Positions 42,841 to 51,919 are shown, counted from the first letter of the stretch. The stretch is DNA of 64,000 nt from Achromobacter sp. UMC71 (GCF_014170305.1 NZ_LZZT01000056.1:1-64000); one strand, 5' to 3'. The notes: a model not told the origin generated them from the letters alone. Numbers and translations: made by a program.

Positions 42841-45231
42841 TTGAGCAAGTTCGTCGTCAAACACGTCGCCGTGCTGGGTGCCGGCGTCATGGGCGCGCAG
42901 ATCGCCGCCCACCTGGCCAATGCCGGTGTGCCCGTCACGCTGTTCGATCTGGCCGCGCCCGAAGGCGACCGCAACGGCATCGTCAAGAAAGCGCTGGCCG
43001 GCCTGAAGAAACTCGAGCCCGCGCCGCTGGCCGGCGCCGCCCGCCTGGCCCTGATCACGCCCGCGAACTACGACGACCACCTGGAGCGCCTGCGCGGCTG
43101 CGACCTGATCATCGAGGCGATCGCCGAGCGCATGGACTGGAAGACGGCGCTGTACGAGCGCATCGCTTCGCACGTCGCCCCCGGCGCCATCATCGCGTCC
43201 AACACCTCCGGCCTGTCGATCGACGCGCTGGCCAACGCCCTGCCCGCCGGGCTGCGCGACCGCTTCTGCGGCATCCACTTCTTCAATCCGCCCCGCTACA
43301 TGCGGCTGGTGGAAATCATCGCCACCTCGCACACCCAGCCGCCGGTGCTGGACCAGCTGGAAACCTGGCTGACGTCCACCCTGGGCAAGGGCGTCATCCG
43401 CGCGCTGGACACGCCCAACTTCGTGGCCAACCGGATCGGCGTGTTCTCGATCCTGGCCGCCGTCCACCACACCCAACGCCTGGGCCTGGGCTTTGACGAG
43501 GTCGACGCCCTGACCGGCCCCAAGATCGGCCGTCCCAAGAGCGCCACCTACCGCACCGCCGACGTGGTCGGGCTGGACACGCTGGCACACGTGATCGGCA
43601 CCATGGACAAAGGCCTGCCGGACGACCCCTGGCACCGCTACTTCACGCTGCCGGCCTGGCTGTCGGCGCTGATCTCCAAGGGCGCGCTGGGCCAGAAAAG
43701 CGGCGCCGGCGTCTACCGCAAGGCCGGCCGCGAGATCCAGGTGCTGGACCTGAAAACGCAAGACTACCGGCCCAGCGACGGCAAGCTGGCCGACGAGGTC
43801 GCCGCCCTGCTCAAGGAACGCGATCCGGCCAAGCGCTTTGCCGCGCTGCGCGCCAGCAGCCATCCGCAGGCCCAGTTCCTCTGGAGCCTGTTCCGCGACA
43901 TCTTCCACTACAGCGCCGTGCAGCTCGGCCAGGTCGCCGACAACGCGCGCGATCTGGACCTGGCCATGCGCTGGGGCTTCGGCTGGGCCCAAGGTCCGTT
44001 TGAAACCTGGCAGGCCGCGGGCTGGCAGGACATCGCCCGCGCCGTGGCCGACGACATCGAAGCTGGCCGCGCCATGAGCGACGCGCCGCTGCCGGCCTGG
44101 GCCCTGGAGCCCGACCGCAAAGGCGTGCACACGCCCCAAGGCTCGTACTCCGCCCGCACCGGCAGCCTGCACCCGCGTTCGACGCTGCCGGTATACCGGC
44201 GCCAGCTGTTCCCCGAGCGCGTCTTCGGCGAAGGCGCCGACGACCGTGGCGTCACCGTCTGGGAAAACGAAGGCGTGCGCCTGTGGAACCTGCCCGACGT
44301 GGATGCCGGCATCGCCATCCTGTCGGTCACGTCCAAGAACCACACCCTGGGCGCCGAAGTGCTCGAAGGCATCCTGCAATCCGTGGCCCGCGCCGAACGC
44401 GACTTCGACGGCCTGGTGATCTGGCACGACGCGCCCTTCGCGGTGGGCGCCAATCTGCAGCAGGTGTCGGAGGCCTGCGCGGCGGGCCAATGGGAGATGC
44501 TGGAAGCCACCGTCGAGAAATTCCAGCGCACCTCGCAGGCGTTCAAGTACGCGCAGATTCCCACCGTGGCGGCCGTGCAAGGCATGGCGCTGGGCGGCGG
44601 CTGCGAATTCCTGATGCACGCCTCGCACCGCGTGCTGGCGCTCGAAAGCTACATCGGCCTGGTCGAAGCCGGCGTCGGCCTGATCCCCGCCGGCGGCGGC
44701 AGCAAGGAATTCGCTGGCCGCGCCGCGGCGCTGGCGGCCAAGACGGCCACGCCCACGGAAGTCTTCCCCTACTTGCAGCCGGTGTTCCAGACCATCGCCA
44801 TGGCGCAGGTCGCCAAGAGTGCGCGCGAGGCCGTCGACGCTGGCTTTGCCCGCGAACACGACATCGTGCTGTTCCACCCTGGCGAGCTGCTGTTCGTGGC
44901 CATCGGCCAGGCGCGCGCCGCGGCCACCGCCGGGTACGTGCCGCCGCCGCGCCTGCAGAACATTCCGGTGGCGGGCCGCAACGGCATCGCCAATTTCGAG
45001 ATGGTGCTGGTGAACATGCGCGAAGGCGGCATGATCAGCGCCCACGACTACCGGGTGGCGCGCAGCGCGGCCGTGGCCCTGTGCGGCGGCGAAGTCGAGA
45101 CCGGCGCCAAGGTGGACGAGGAATGGCTGCTGGCCGTCGAACGCAAGGAATTCGTGGCGCTGCTGCGCACGCCTGAAACCCAGGCCCGCATCCGCCATAC
45201 CCTGGACACCGGCAAGCCCCTGCGCAATTGA
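42841..45231 (+). CDS. fadN: 3-hydroxyacyl-CoA dehydrogenase/enoyl-CoA hydratase, FadN type
   Basis: The 796-residue enzyme has the reverse domain order of FadB: an N-terminal dehydrogenase (VAVLGAGVMGAQIAAHLANA, CGIHFFNPPRYMRLVEIIAT) and a C-terminal crotonase (VQGMALGGGCEFLMHASHRV, LVEAGVGLIPAGGGSKEF) that keeps both glutamates. This is the FadN layout known from Bacillus. The start is a TTG at 42841 with GGAG at 42831-42834; homology begins at SKFVVKHVAVLGAG, and no ATG is suitably placed. It is followed after nine bases by fadA, its usual thiolase partner. Confidence 0.93.
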   Translation: MSKFVVKHVAVLGAGVMGAQIAAHLANAGVPVTLFDLAAPEGDRNGIVKKALAGLKKLEPAPLAGAARLALITPANYDDHLERLRGCDLIIEAIAERMDWKTALYERIASHVAPGAIIASNTSGLSIDALANALPAGLRDRFCGIHFFNPPRYMRLVEIIATSHTQPPVLDQLETWLTSTLGKGVIRALDTPNFVANRIGVFSILAAVHHTQRLGLGFDEVDALTGPKIGRPKSATYRTADVVGLDTLAHVIGTMDKGLPDDPWHRYFTLPAWLSALISKGALGQKSGAGVYRKAGREIQVLDLKTQDYRPSDGKLADEVAALLKERDPAKRFAALRASSHPQAQFLWSLFRDIFHYSAVQLGQVADNARDLDLAMRWGFGWAQGPFETWQAAGWQDIARAVADDIEAGRAMSDAPLPAWALEPDRKGVHTPQGSYSARTGSLHPRSTLPVYRRQLFPERVFGEGADDRGVTVWENEGVRLWNLPDVDAGIAILSVTSKNHTLGAEVLEGILQSVARAERDFDGLVIWHDAPFAVGANLQQVSEACAAGQWEMLEATVEKFQRTSQAFKYAQIPTVAAVQGMALGGGCEFLMHASHRVLALESYIGLVEAGVGLIPAGGGSKEFAGRAAALAAKTATPTEVFPYLQPVFQTIAMAQVAKSAREAVDAGFAREHDIVLFHPGELLFVAIGQARAAATAGYVPPPRLQNIPVAGRNGIANFEMVLVNMREGGMISAHDYRVARSAAVALCGGEVETGAKVDEEWLLAVERKEFVALLRTPETQARIRHTLDTGKPLRN

Positions 45232-45240
45232 GGAACTGAC

Positions 45241-46440
45241 ATGAGCAAGCAGATTCAAGAGGCCTATATCGTCGCCGCGACGCGCCTGCCGGTGGGCAAG
45301 CGCAACGGCGTCTATGCCACCACCCGGCCCGACGACATGCTGGCCGCCGTCCTGCGGGGCGTGCTGGCCCAGACGCCCTGGCTGGACCCGGCGCGCATCG
45401 ACGACGTCATCACCGGCTGCGCCATGCCGGAAGCCGAGCAAGGCATGAACGTCGCGCGCATCGGCCTGTTGCTGGCCGGCCTGCCGCAAAGCGTGGCCGG
45501 CGTCACCGTCAACCGCTTCTGCGCCTCGGGCCTGCAGGCGGTGGCCGATGCCGCCGCCCGCATCCGCACCGGCGAAGCCGACATCATGATCGGCTCGGGC
45601 ACCGAGTCCATGAGCGCCATGCCGCAGATCATGGGCAACAAGGTATCGCTGAACCCGTCCATCTTCTCGCACCCCGAGAACATCGGCATGGCCTTCGGCA
45701 TGGGCCTGACCGGTGAAAAGGTCGCCGAGCAATGGAAGGTGTCGCGCGAAGACCAGGACGCCTTCGCGCTGGCCTCGCAACAGAAGGCCAACGCAGCCAT
45801 CGCCGCCGGCCACTTCCGCGCCGAGACCACGCCGTTCGAAGTGGTAACGCGCCTGCCGGGCGGCTCCGACGGCAACCTGCGCGAAACCCGTCGCCTGGTC
45901 GAGGTAGACGAAGGTCCGCGCCCGGACAGTTCCGCCGAAGGGCTGGCGCGCCTGAAGCCGGTGTTCGCCGCGCGCGGCAGCGTCACCGCCGGCAACAGCT
46001 CGCAGATGTCCGACGGCGCCGCCGCCGTGGTGCTGGTGTCCGAACGCGTGCTGCGCGAGTTCAACCTCAGCCCGCTGGCGCGCTTCGTGGCTTTTTCCGT
46101 CGCCGGCGTGCCGCCGGAAATCATGGGCATCGGCCCCATGGCCGCCATTCCGAAGGTGCTGACCCGCGCCGGCATCCGCCAGGAAGACCTGGACTGGATC
46201 GAACTGAACGAGGCCTTCGCCGCCCAGTCGCTGGCGGTGATCCGGGAACTGAAGCTCGATCCCGCCAAGATCAACCCGCTGGGCGGCGCCATCGCGCTGG
46301 GCCATCCGCTGGGCGCCACCGGCGCGATCCGTACCGCCACCCTGACCCACGGCCTGCGCCGCACGGGCGGCAAGTACGGCTTGGTGACCATGTGCATCGG
46401 CACCGGCATGGGCGCGGCCGGTCTGTTCGAGGCCCTGTGA
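45241..46440 (+). CDS. fadA: Acetyl-CoA C-acyltransferase (thiolase)
   Basis: The 399-residue thiolase releases acetyl-CoA from 3-ketoacyl-CoA. Motifs: VNRFCASGLQAVADAAARI (acyl Cys, about residue 93), GSGTESMSAMPQIMG, TAGNSSQMSDGAAAVVL, ELNEAFAAQSLAVI with NPLGGAIALGHPLGATGAIR, and the second Cys in VTMCIGTGMGAAG. It follows fadN with a nine-base gap and shares its reading direction and probably its transcript. This is the second thiolase of the regulon, distinct from the FadI-like one. Confidence 0.94.
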   Translation: MSKQIQEAYIVAATRLPVGKRNGVYATTRPDDMLAAVLRGVLAQTPWLDPARIDDVITGCAMPEAEQGMNVARIGLLLAGLPQSVAGVTVNRFCASGLQAVADAAARIRTGEADIMIGSGTESMSAMPQIMGNKVSLNPSIFSHPENIGMAFGMGLTGEKVAEQWKVSREDQDAFALASQQKANAAIAAGHFRAETTPFEVVTRLPGGSDGNLRETRRLVEVDEGPRPDSSAEGLARLKPVFAARGSVTAGNSSQMSDGAAAVVLVSERVLREFNLSPLARFVAFSVAGVPPEIMGIGPMAAIPKVLTRAGIRQEDLDWIELNEAFAAQSLAVIRELKLDPAKINPLGGAIALGHPLGATGAIRTATLTHGLRRTGGKYGLVTMCIGTGMGAAGLFEAL

Positions 46441-46444
46441 CGCG

Positions 46445-46990
46445 GTGAAGCCCTATTGGTTCAAACGCCTGTCGCCGGCCTGGCGCGCACGCCTGATGCG
46501 GGTGGGATTCAACCTGCATCCGGCATTTCGCGCCACCGGCGGCCGGGTGTTGCACGTGTCGCAGGATTTTCAGCACATCCGCATCAAGCTGCCGCTGCTG
46601 CGGCGCACGCGCAACATTGTGGGATCCATGTACGGCGGCTCGCTGTTCGCGGTGACCGACGGCGCCCACCCCACCATGCTGATGTCCGCGCTGGGCGCGG
46701 ACCACATCGTGTGGGACAAGGCGGCGTCCATCCGCTACCGCAAGCCCGCCTACACCACGCTGTATGTGGACTTCCGGCTGCCGCCGGGAGAAATCGCGGA
46801 AATACGCAGGATTCTTGCGCAGGACCATGAGACCACCCGGACCTACACCGTGGAATTGAAGGACAAGGACGGCGTCGTCTACGCCGTCGTGGAACGCACG
46901 ATCTACATCGCCGACAAGAAGTACTACAAGCAGAAAACGACTGGAGGAGACACATGCGTTGCATCTCTGGAGGGCGAACCGCCGCCCTGA
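46445..46990 (+). CDS. DUF4442 / hotdog-fold thioesterase-like protein
   Basis: The 181-residue product starts with GTG at 46445, four bases after fadA. It has MKPYWFKRLSPAWRARLMRV at the start and the hotdog-type RNIVGSMYGGSLFAVTDGAH with SIRYRKPAYTTLYVDFRL and a final ELKDKDGVVYAVVERTIYIA. Proteins of this group are usually labelled DUF4442 or PaaI-like thioesterases. Its place in the fatty-acid operon makes acyl-CoA hydrolysis a reasonable guess. The 3' end overlaps the next gene by 37 bp. Confidence 0.8.
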   Translation: MKPYWFKRLSPAWRARLMRVGFNLHPAFRATGGRVLHVSQDFQHIRIKLPLLRRTRNIVGSMYGGSLFAVTDGAHPTMLMSALGADHIVWDKAASIRYRKPAYTTLYVDFRLPPGEIAEIRRILAQDHETTRTYTVELKDKDGVVYAVVERTIYIADKKYYKQKTTGGDTCVASLEGEPPP

Positions 46991-47547
46991 GCCTTATCCT
47001 GGCCGCCTGCCTGGCAGGCGCCCCGGCGCTGGCCGCCGACATGGAAGTGGCCGGCGTGCGCGTGCCGGAGCAATTGTCCGAAGGCGGCCACACGCTGGTG
47101 CTGAACGGCGCCGGCCTGCGCACCAAGTTCGTGGTCAAGGTCTACGTCGCGGCGCTGTACGCCAGCGCCCGGAGCCAGGACGCCGCGGCCTTGATCAACA
47201 GCAACGAGCCGCGCCGCATGCGGCTGCAGCTCTTGCGCGATGTCGACAGCAAGAGCCTGGACGCCGCGCTGCAGGACGGCTTGCGCGACAATACCCATAA
47301 AGCGGAACGCGCCGCCCTGCAGGCGCACGCCGACCGCCTGTCCGCCCTGATGGCCGAGATCGGCTCGGCCCGCGAAGGCGATGTGATCGACCTGGACTTC
47401 GACGCTCGCGGCGTCACCGTCACCGACAACGGCAAGCAGCGCGGCCGCATCGACGACCCGGCCTTTGCCCGCGCCCTGCTGCGGGTCTGGCTGGGCGACA
47501 ACCCGGCGCAGTCTTCCCTGAAAAAAGCCCTACTGGGAACCCCGTAA
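46954..47547 (+). CDS. Periplasmic chalcone-isomerase-like protein
   Basis: The 197-residue precursor has a signal peptide (GRTAALSLILAACLAGAPAL, cleavage near AALA-ADM). The mature part MEVAGVRVPEQLSEGGHTLV with LNGAGLRTKFVVKVYVAALY is the signature start of the chalcone_isomerase-like family (CHI fold); bacterial members of the family are not flavonoid enzymes and some related plant proteins bind fatty acids. GGAGG lies six bases before the ATG, inside the end of the DUF4442 gene. It is followed two bases later by fadD, so it is an integral part of the fatty-acid operon. Confidence 0.85.
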   Translation: MRCISGGRTAALSLILAACLAGAPALAADMEVAGVRVPEQLSEGGHTLVLNGAGLRTKFVVKVYVAALYASARSQDAAALINSNEPRRMRLQLLRDVDSKSLDAALQDGLRDNTHKAERAALQAHADRLSALMAEIGSAREGDVIDLDFDARGVTVTDNGKQRGRIDDPAFARALLRVWLGDNPAQSSLKKALLGTP

Positions 47548-47549
47548 AG

Positions 47550-49238
47550 ATGGAACCAATCTGGCAAAAGAGCTACCCCCCAGGCGTGCCGGCGCAGATC
47601 GAGCTGGATCCGGCCGCCACGCTGGTCTCTATCGCGCGGGACAGCTGCCGGCAGTATGCCGACAAGACGGCGTACCTCAGCATGGGCAAATCGCTGACCT
47701 ACCGCGAACTGGACCAGTTGACCCGCGACTTCGCCGCCTGGCTGCACGCCAACGGCCTGGGCCGCGGCGACCGCGTCGCGCTGATGATGCCCAACTTGCT
47801 GCAATATCCGATCTGCCTGTTCGGCGCGCTGCGCGCCGGCTGCGTCGTGGTCAACTGCAACCCGCTGTACACCGCCCACGAACTGGAACACCAGCTGGCC
47901 GACTCCGGCGCCCGCGCCATTGTGGTGGCCGACAACTTCGCGGCCACCGTGCAAAAGGCCCTGCCCAAGAGCGCCGTCGAATGCGTGCTGGTCACCTCCA
48001 TCGGCGAACTGCTGGGGCCCGTCAAGGGCCGGCTGGTCGACTTCATGGTGCGCCGTGTAAAACGCATGGTGCCGGCCTGGTCGATCCCCGGAGCGCAGCG
48101 CCTGGGGCGCGCCCTGCGCGCGGGACGCGTTGCGCCGTTCAGCGAAGTGCCGTTGACGCAACGCGATCTGGCCTGCCTGCAATACACAGGCGGCACCACC
48201 GGCGTGGCCAAGGCCGCCATGCTGACCCACGGCAACCTGGCCGCCAACGTCACCCAGGCGCACACCTGGATCCGCCCCTGGGTGAGGGAAGGCCAGGAGT
48301 GCATCGTCACCGCGCTGCCGCTCTACCATATCTTCGCGCTCACGGCGAACTGCCTGACCTTCATGAAGATCGGCGCCAGCAACCTGCTCATCATCAATCC
48401 GCGCGACATCCCCGGCCTGATCAAGGAGATGTCCAGGGTGCCCGTCAGTGCCTTCACCGGCGTGAACACGCTCTTTAACGCCTTGCTGAACCACCCGGAT
48501 TTCGCGAAGCTGGATTTCTCGCACTGGCGCATGACGCTGGGCGGCGGCATGGCGGTGCAGCGTGCCGTGGCGGACCGCTGGCTGGCCGTTACCGGCAAGT
48601 CGCTGGCGCAAGCCTACGGCCTGACCGAGACGTCGCCCGCCGTGACCATCAATCCGCTGGACGTGCAGACCTTCACCGGCTCCATCGGCCTGCCGGTGTC
48701 GTCCACCGAGATCTCCATCCGCAACGACGAGGGCCAGGAACAGGGCGTGGGCGAGGCGGGCGAAATCTGCGTGCGGGGGCCGCAGGTCACCCAGGGCTAT
48801 TGGAACCGCCCCGACGAAACCGCGCTGGTGATGACCCCCGACGGCTTTCTGCGCACGGGCGACATCGGCTATGTCGACGAGGCCGGCTACGTCTTCCTGA
48901 TCGACCGCAAGAAAGACATGATCCTGGTGTCCGGCTTCAACGTCTATCCCAACGAGGTCGAGGACGCCGCCGCGCTGCACCCCGGCGTGCGCGAGGTCGC
49001 CGCCATCGGCGTGCCGGACGAACGCTCCGGCGAAGCGGTCAAGCTGTACGTGATCCGCAAGGATCCCAACCTGGACGCCGAAACCCTGATCGCGCATTGC
49101 CGCACGCAGCTCACCGGCTACAAGGTGCCGCGCTACGTCGAGTTCCGCGACGAACTGCCGCGCACCAACGTGGGCAAGATCCTGCGGCGCGAGCTCAAGC
49201 CGGCGGCCGCGCCGCAGAAGGACACGGCCGGCGCCTGA
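47550..49238 (+). CDS. fadD: Long-chain fatty-acid--CoA ligase
   Basis: FadD activates fatty acids to acyl-CoA at the inner membrane. The 562-residue length matches the family. The AMP-binding loop is CLQYTGGTTGVAKAAMLTHG, with LAQAYGLTETSPAVTINPLD, FLRTGDIGYVDEAGYVFLID, RKKDMILVSGFNVYPNEVED (the FadD-type signature) and the C-terminal lysine in NVGKILRRELKP. It is last in the fatty-acid block, two bases after the chalcone-isomerase-like gene, and is followed by a strong hairpin. Confidence 0.95.
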   Translation: MEPIWQKSYPPGVPAQIELDPAATLVSIARDSCRQYADKTAYLSMGKSLTYRELDQLTRDFAAWLHANGLGRGDRVALMMPNLLQYPICLFGALRAGCVVVNCNPLYTAHELEHQLADSGARAIVVADNFAATVQKALPKSAVECVLVTSIGELLGPVKGRLVDFMVRRVKRMVPAWSIPGAQRLGRALRAGRVAPFSEVPLTQRDLACLQYTGGTTGVAKAAMLTHGNLAANVTQAHTWIRPWVREGQECIVTALPLYHIFALTANCLTFMKIGASNLLIINPRDIPGLIKEMSRVPVSAFTGVNTLFNALLNHPDFAKLDFSHWRMTLGGGMAVQRAVADRWLAVTGKSLAQAYGLTETSPAVTINPLDVQTFTGSIGLPVSSTEISIRNDEGQEQGVGEAGEICVRGPQVTQGYWNRPDETALVMTPDGFLRTGDIGYVDEAGYVFLIDRKKDMILVSGFNVYPNEVEDAAALHPGVREVAAIGVPDERSGEAVKLYVIRKDPNLDAETLIAHCRTQLTGYKVPRYVEFRDELPRTNVGKILRRELKPAAAPQKDTAGA

Positions 49239-49247
49239 GCCGGCCGG

Positions 49248-49279
49248 GACGCGTCGCGGGCGCAGCCTGGCGACGCGTC
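49248..49279. terminator. Convergent terminator between fadD and the sulfatase gene
   Basis: GACGCGTCGC (49248-49257) and GCGACGCGTC (49270-49279) form a perfect 10-bp stem with a 12-base loop, followed on the plus strand by TCTCTT. It fills the 46-bp gap between two converging genes, so it can serve both. Confidence 0.65.
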
Positions 49280-49284
49280 TCTCT

Positions 49285-50853
49285 TCACCACTGCCCGAAA
49301 AACACCCCCGCGCGCTTGTGCGCATTGGTGGCGCGTTCCACGGCATCGTCGCCCATGGTGATGCGGCGCTTGCCGCGCAGCATCCATTCCAGCAGACGCT
49401 GGCGCAATTCGGCGCGTACCGCCGCATGCGCGGCGCTGGCGCCCAAGTCCTGGAATTCGTCGGGGTCCGCCTGCAGGTCATAGAGCTGTTCGGGTTCGTC
49501 CAGCCAATACACATATCGCCAGCGGTCGGTGCGCACCGACCAGGCGCGCGCATTCTGCGGCGTCTTGCCGCGCAGCAGCCGGGCCTGGCGAAAGCTGTAG
49601 TCCAGCTCCGAGAACACGCAATCGCGCCACGGATCGTCGGCGGCCCGGCCGTGCAGCACCGTCTGCAGTTCGCGCCCTTCCAGCCGGTGCCACGGCCGTT
49701 CCACGCCCAACGCGCGCAGCACCGTGGGCACCAGATCGACGCTTTCCACCATGTCGGCCAGCGCCTGGCCGCGGGTGGCGTCGGCGGCGGCCGTCGGGTC
49801 CATGACGATGAACGGCACGCGCTGCACGGTGTCGTAGAACAGCTCTTTTTCGCCCAGCCAGTGATCGCCCAGGAAGTCGCCGTGGTCCGCCGTGAACACG
49901 ATCAGCGTATTGCGCATCAGGCCGGCGCCTTCCATATAGTCGAACAGCCGGCCCAGGTGATCGTCCAGCTGGCGGATCAGGCCCTGGTAGGCCGGGCGCA
50001 CCACCCGCACGCATTCGTCCGAGGAAAAGCTGACGCTTTCCTCGTGCTGGCGATAGGCCGCCACCACCGGATGGGCGCCTGCAAGCTCTTCGCGGTTGCG
50101 CCGCACCGGCAGGCACTGGTCCGCCGTGTAACGCGCGTGGTAGGGAGCCGGCGCCATGTAAGGCCAGTGCGGTTTCACGTAGCTCAGGTGCAGCACCCAG
50201 GGCTGGCTGCCGCGTCCTTTCATGAAATCCAGCGCCTGGTCGGTCATGTAGGCAGTTTCGGAATGCGGCTCGGCCACGCGCGCCGGCAGGTGCACGTTGC
50301 GCATGTTCCAGCCGCTGGCCACGCGGCCGTGCGCATCGACGCCGGCAATGACATAGTCGGTCCAGGGGTCCGGGCTATCGTAGCCCTGGCTGCGCAGAAA
50401 GGCCGGGTAGCCGCTTTCCTTGCCGGGTTCATGGTGGCCGTCGTAGCGGTCCGCCTCGATGAAGCCCCCGCGCGACAGCAGCGCGCCCAACTCGGAGCCG
50501 CCGTCGATCGACAGGCGCTCCATGCCGGCCCGGTCGGGGATGACGTGGGTCTTGCCCGCCAGCACCAGGTCGCGGCCCTGCCCCGCCAGGTATTCGCCCA
50601 GCGTGATCTCGTTGACCGACAGCGGCACCCGGTTCCAGGTGGCGCCGTGGCGCGACGGATAGCGGCCCGTGTAGTAGCTCATGCGCGACGGCCCGCACAC
50701 GCCGGAATTGACGAACGCGCGGTCAAAGCGCACGCCGCGCGCCGCCAGGGCGTCCAGGCTGGGCGTCTGCAGATAGGGATGGCCGTAGCAGCTCAGGTGG
50801 TCCGCCCGCAGCTGGTCGGCCATGATGAACAACACATTCTGTACCGTGCTCAT
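49285..50853 (-). CDS. Sulfatase / phosphonate monoester hydrolase-like enzyme
   Basis: The 522-residue product is a formylglycine-dependent hydrolase of the alkaline phosphatase superfamily. The maturation motif is NSGVCGPSRMSYYTGRYPSR (Cys53, C-x-P-x-R). Metal ligands are seen in FIMADQLRADHLSCYGHP and FTADHGDFLGDHWLGEKELF. ADQLRADHLSCYG and the acid-rich second half look like the phosphonate monoester hydrolase group rather than typical secreted sulfatases; no signal peptide is present, so it should be cytoplasmic. The ATG at 50853 is preferred over 50859 because AAAGG lies nine bases upstream. It is the second gene of an operon with the Bug receptor. Confidence 0.85.
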   Translation of the reverse strand: MSTVQNVLFIMADQLRADHLSCYGHPYLQTPSLDALAARGVRFDRAFVNSGVCGPSRMSYYTGRYPSRHGATWNRVPLSVNEITLGEYLAGQGRDLVLAGKTHVIPDRAGMERLSIDGGSELGALLSRGGFIEADRYDGHHEPGKESGYPAFLRSQGYDSPDPWTDYVIAGVDAHGRVASGWNMRNVHLPARVAEPHSETAYMTDQALDFMKGRGSQPWVLHLSYVKPHWPYMAPAPYHARYTADQCLPVRRNREELAGAHPVVAAYRQHEESVSFSSDECVRVVRPAYQGLIRQLDDHLGRLFDYMEGAGLMRNTLIVFTADHGDFLGDHWLGEKELFYDTVQRVPFIVMDPTAAADATRGQALADMVESVDLVPTVLRALGVERPWHRLEGRELQTVLHGRAADDPWRDCVFSELDYSFRQARLLRGKTPQNARAWSVRTDRWRYVYWLDEPEQLYDLQADPDEFQDLGASAAHAAVRAELRQRLLEWMLRGKRRITMGDDAVERATNAHKRAGVFFGQW

Positions 50854-50865
50854 CGACATCCGCCT

Positions 50866-51840
50866 TTATTGCGTGGCCGTGAAGCCGGAAGCCCGCACCA
50901 CCGGCTCCCATTGCTTGCGGTAGGCATCGAGCTCGGCCGTGGTGGCGGCCACGTCGGACGATACCGGCTCCAGGTACGACTCGCGCACCGCCTGCTGCAT
51001 GGCGGGTTCGCGCATCAGCGCCGCGATGTCCGCGCCCAGCCGCTCGGCCTTGGCCGGGGCCATCGATGACGCGGCGAAGAACGCGTTCCAGCCGTCGGCC
51101 GCCAGGTTCACTCCCGCCTCGCGAAAGGTGGGCACGTCGGTCAATTCCGGATCGCGCGCCTCGCCCGAGGTCGCCAGGATGCGGATCTTGCCCGCGCGGT
51201 GCTGCGGCAGCAGCGTATCCAGAGTGTCGACCGCCTGCGGCAGGATGCCGCCGATCAGTTCGGAAATCAGCGGCGCCGACCCGCGGTAGCCGACCACCTC
51301 GGGTTCCTGCCCGAGTTCGCGGCCCAGCATCAGCGCGAAGAAGTGAGGCAGGCTGCCGGTGGCCGGCACGCCCACGGTGAACTGGCGCGGATTGGCCTGC
51401 AGCCATTGGCGCAGCGCCGCCACGTCGCGGATCGGCGAGGTGGCCGGCACCGCCAGGGCGAACTTGTAGCGGCTGACCAGCGACACCGGCTTGAAATCGC
51501 GCTGGGCGTCGTAACCCGGTTCGGCATAGACCAGCGGCGCCACCACCATCACGGCGGGGTTGGCCAGCATCAGCACGTTCTGGCGGGCGGCAAGGGCATG
51601 CAGCCCCTGCGCCGCGATGCGCCCCCCGGCCCCTGTCTTGTTTTCGACCACCACCGTCACGCCCAGCCGGTCCTTCAGCCGGTCGGCCACCAGCCGGGCC
51701 ACGCGGTCGGAGCTGCCGCCGGGCGGGTAGCCCACCACGATGGTCAAAGCGCCGTCGAGCGGCGCTGTCTGGGCACAGGCCGGAACGGCCGAAGCCGCCG
51801 CAAGCGCCGCGAAAGCGGCGCCGGATATCCATTTACGCAC
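50866..51840 (-). CDS. Bug-family (TctC-like) periplasmic solute-binding protein
   Basis: The 324-residue precursor has a signal peptide (AAFAALAAASAVPACAQ) and the Bug pattern: LTIVVGYPPGGSSDRVARLV, VVVENKTGAGGRIAAQGL, FTVGVPATGSLPHFFALMLG and DVPTFREAGVNLAADGWNAF. These receptors, very numerous in Bordetella and Achromobacter, bind organic acids, amides or amino acids and often act without a linked transporter. No TctA/TctB genes are in the window. It is transcribed before the sulfatase-like gene (12 bp gap) and divergent from the MarR gene, so it may bind that enzyme's substrate or product. Confidence 0.9.
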   Translation of the reverse strand: MRKWISGAAFAALAAASAVPACAQTAPLDGALTIVVGYPPGGSSDRVARLVADRLKDRLGVTVVVENKTGAGGRIAAQGLHALAARQNVLMLANPAVMVVAPLVYAEPGYDAQRDFKPVSLVSRYKFALAVPATSPIRDVAALRQWLQANPRQFTVGVPATGSLPHFFALMLGRELGQEPEVVGYRGSAPLISELIGGILPQAVDTLDTLLPQHRAGKIRILATSGEARDPELTDVPTFREAGVNLAADGWNAFFAASSMAPAKAERLGADIAALMREPAMQQAVRESYLEPVSSDVAATTAELDAYRKQWEPVVRASGFTATQ

Positions 51841-51900
51841 GGTAATCTCCTTGGCGACAGCGGCCCCGCTGTCGGTTATGGTTCTATATGCTGGGCCTGG

Positions 51901-51919
51901 GGCCTGTTCACACTAGGCC
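51901..51919. promoter_or_regulatory. Inverted repeat in the Bug-MarR divergent region
   Basis: GGCCT-GTTCACACT-AGGCC (51901-51919) lies in the 146-bp gap between the receptor gene and marR. It has the size of a MarR dimer site. The gap must hold promoters of both genes. Confidence 0.4.

Noticed and set aside
42331-46350. Very long open frame on the minus strand opposite fadN and fadA (over 1300 codons).
   Set aside because: It is antisense to two well-conserved genes. Its translation is rich in His, Gln, Gly and Arg with no family motifs, as expected from the complement of GC-rich codons.
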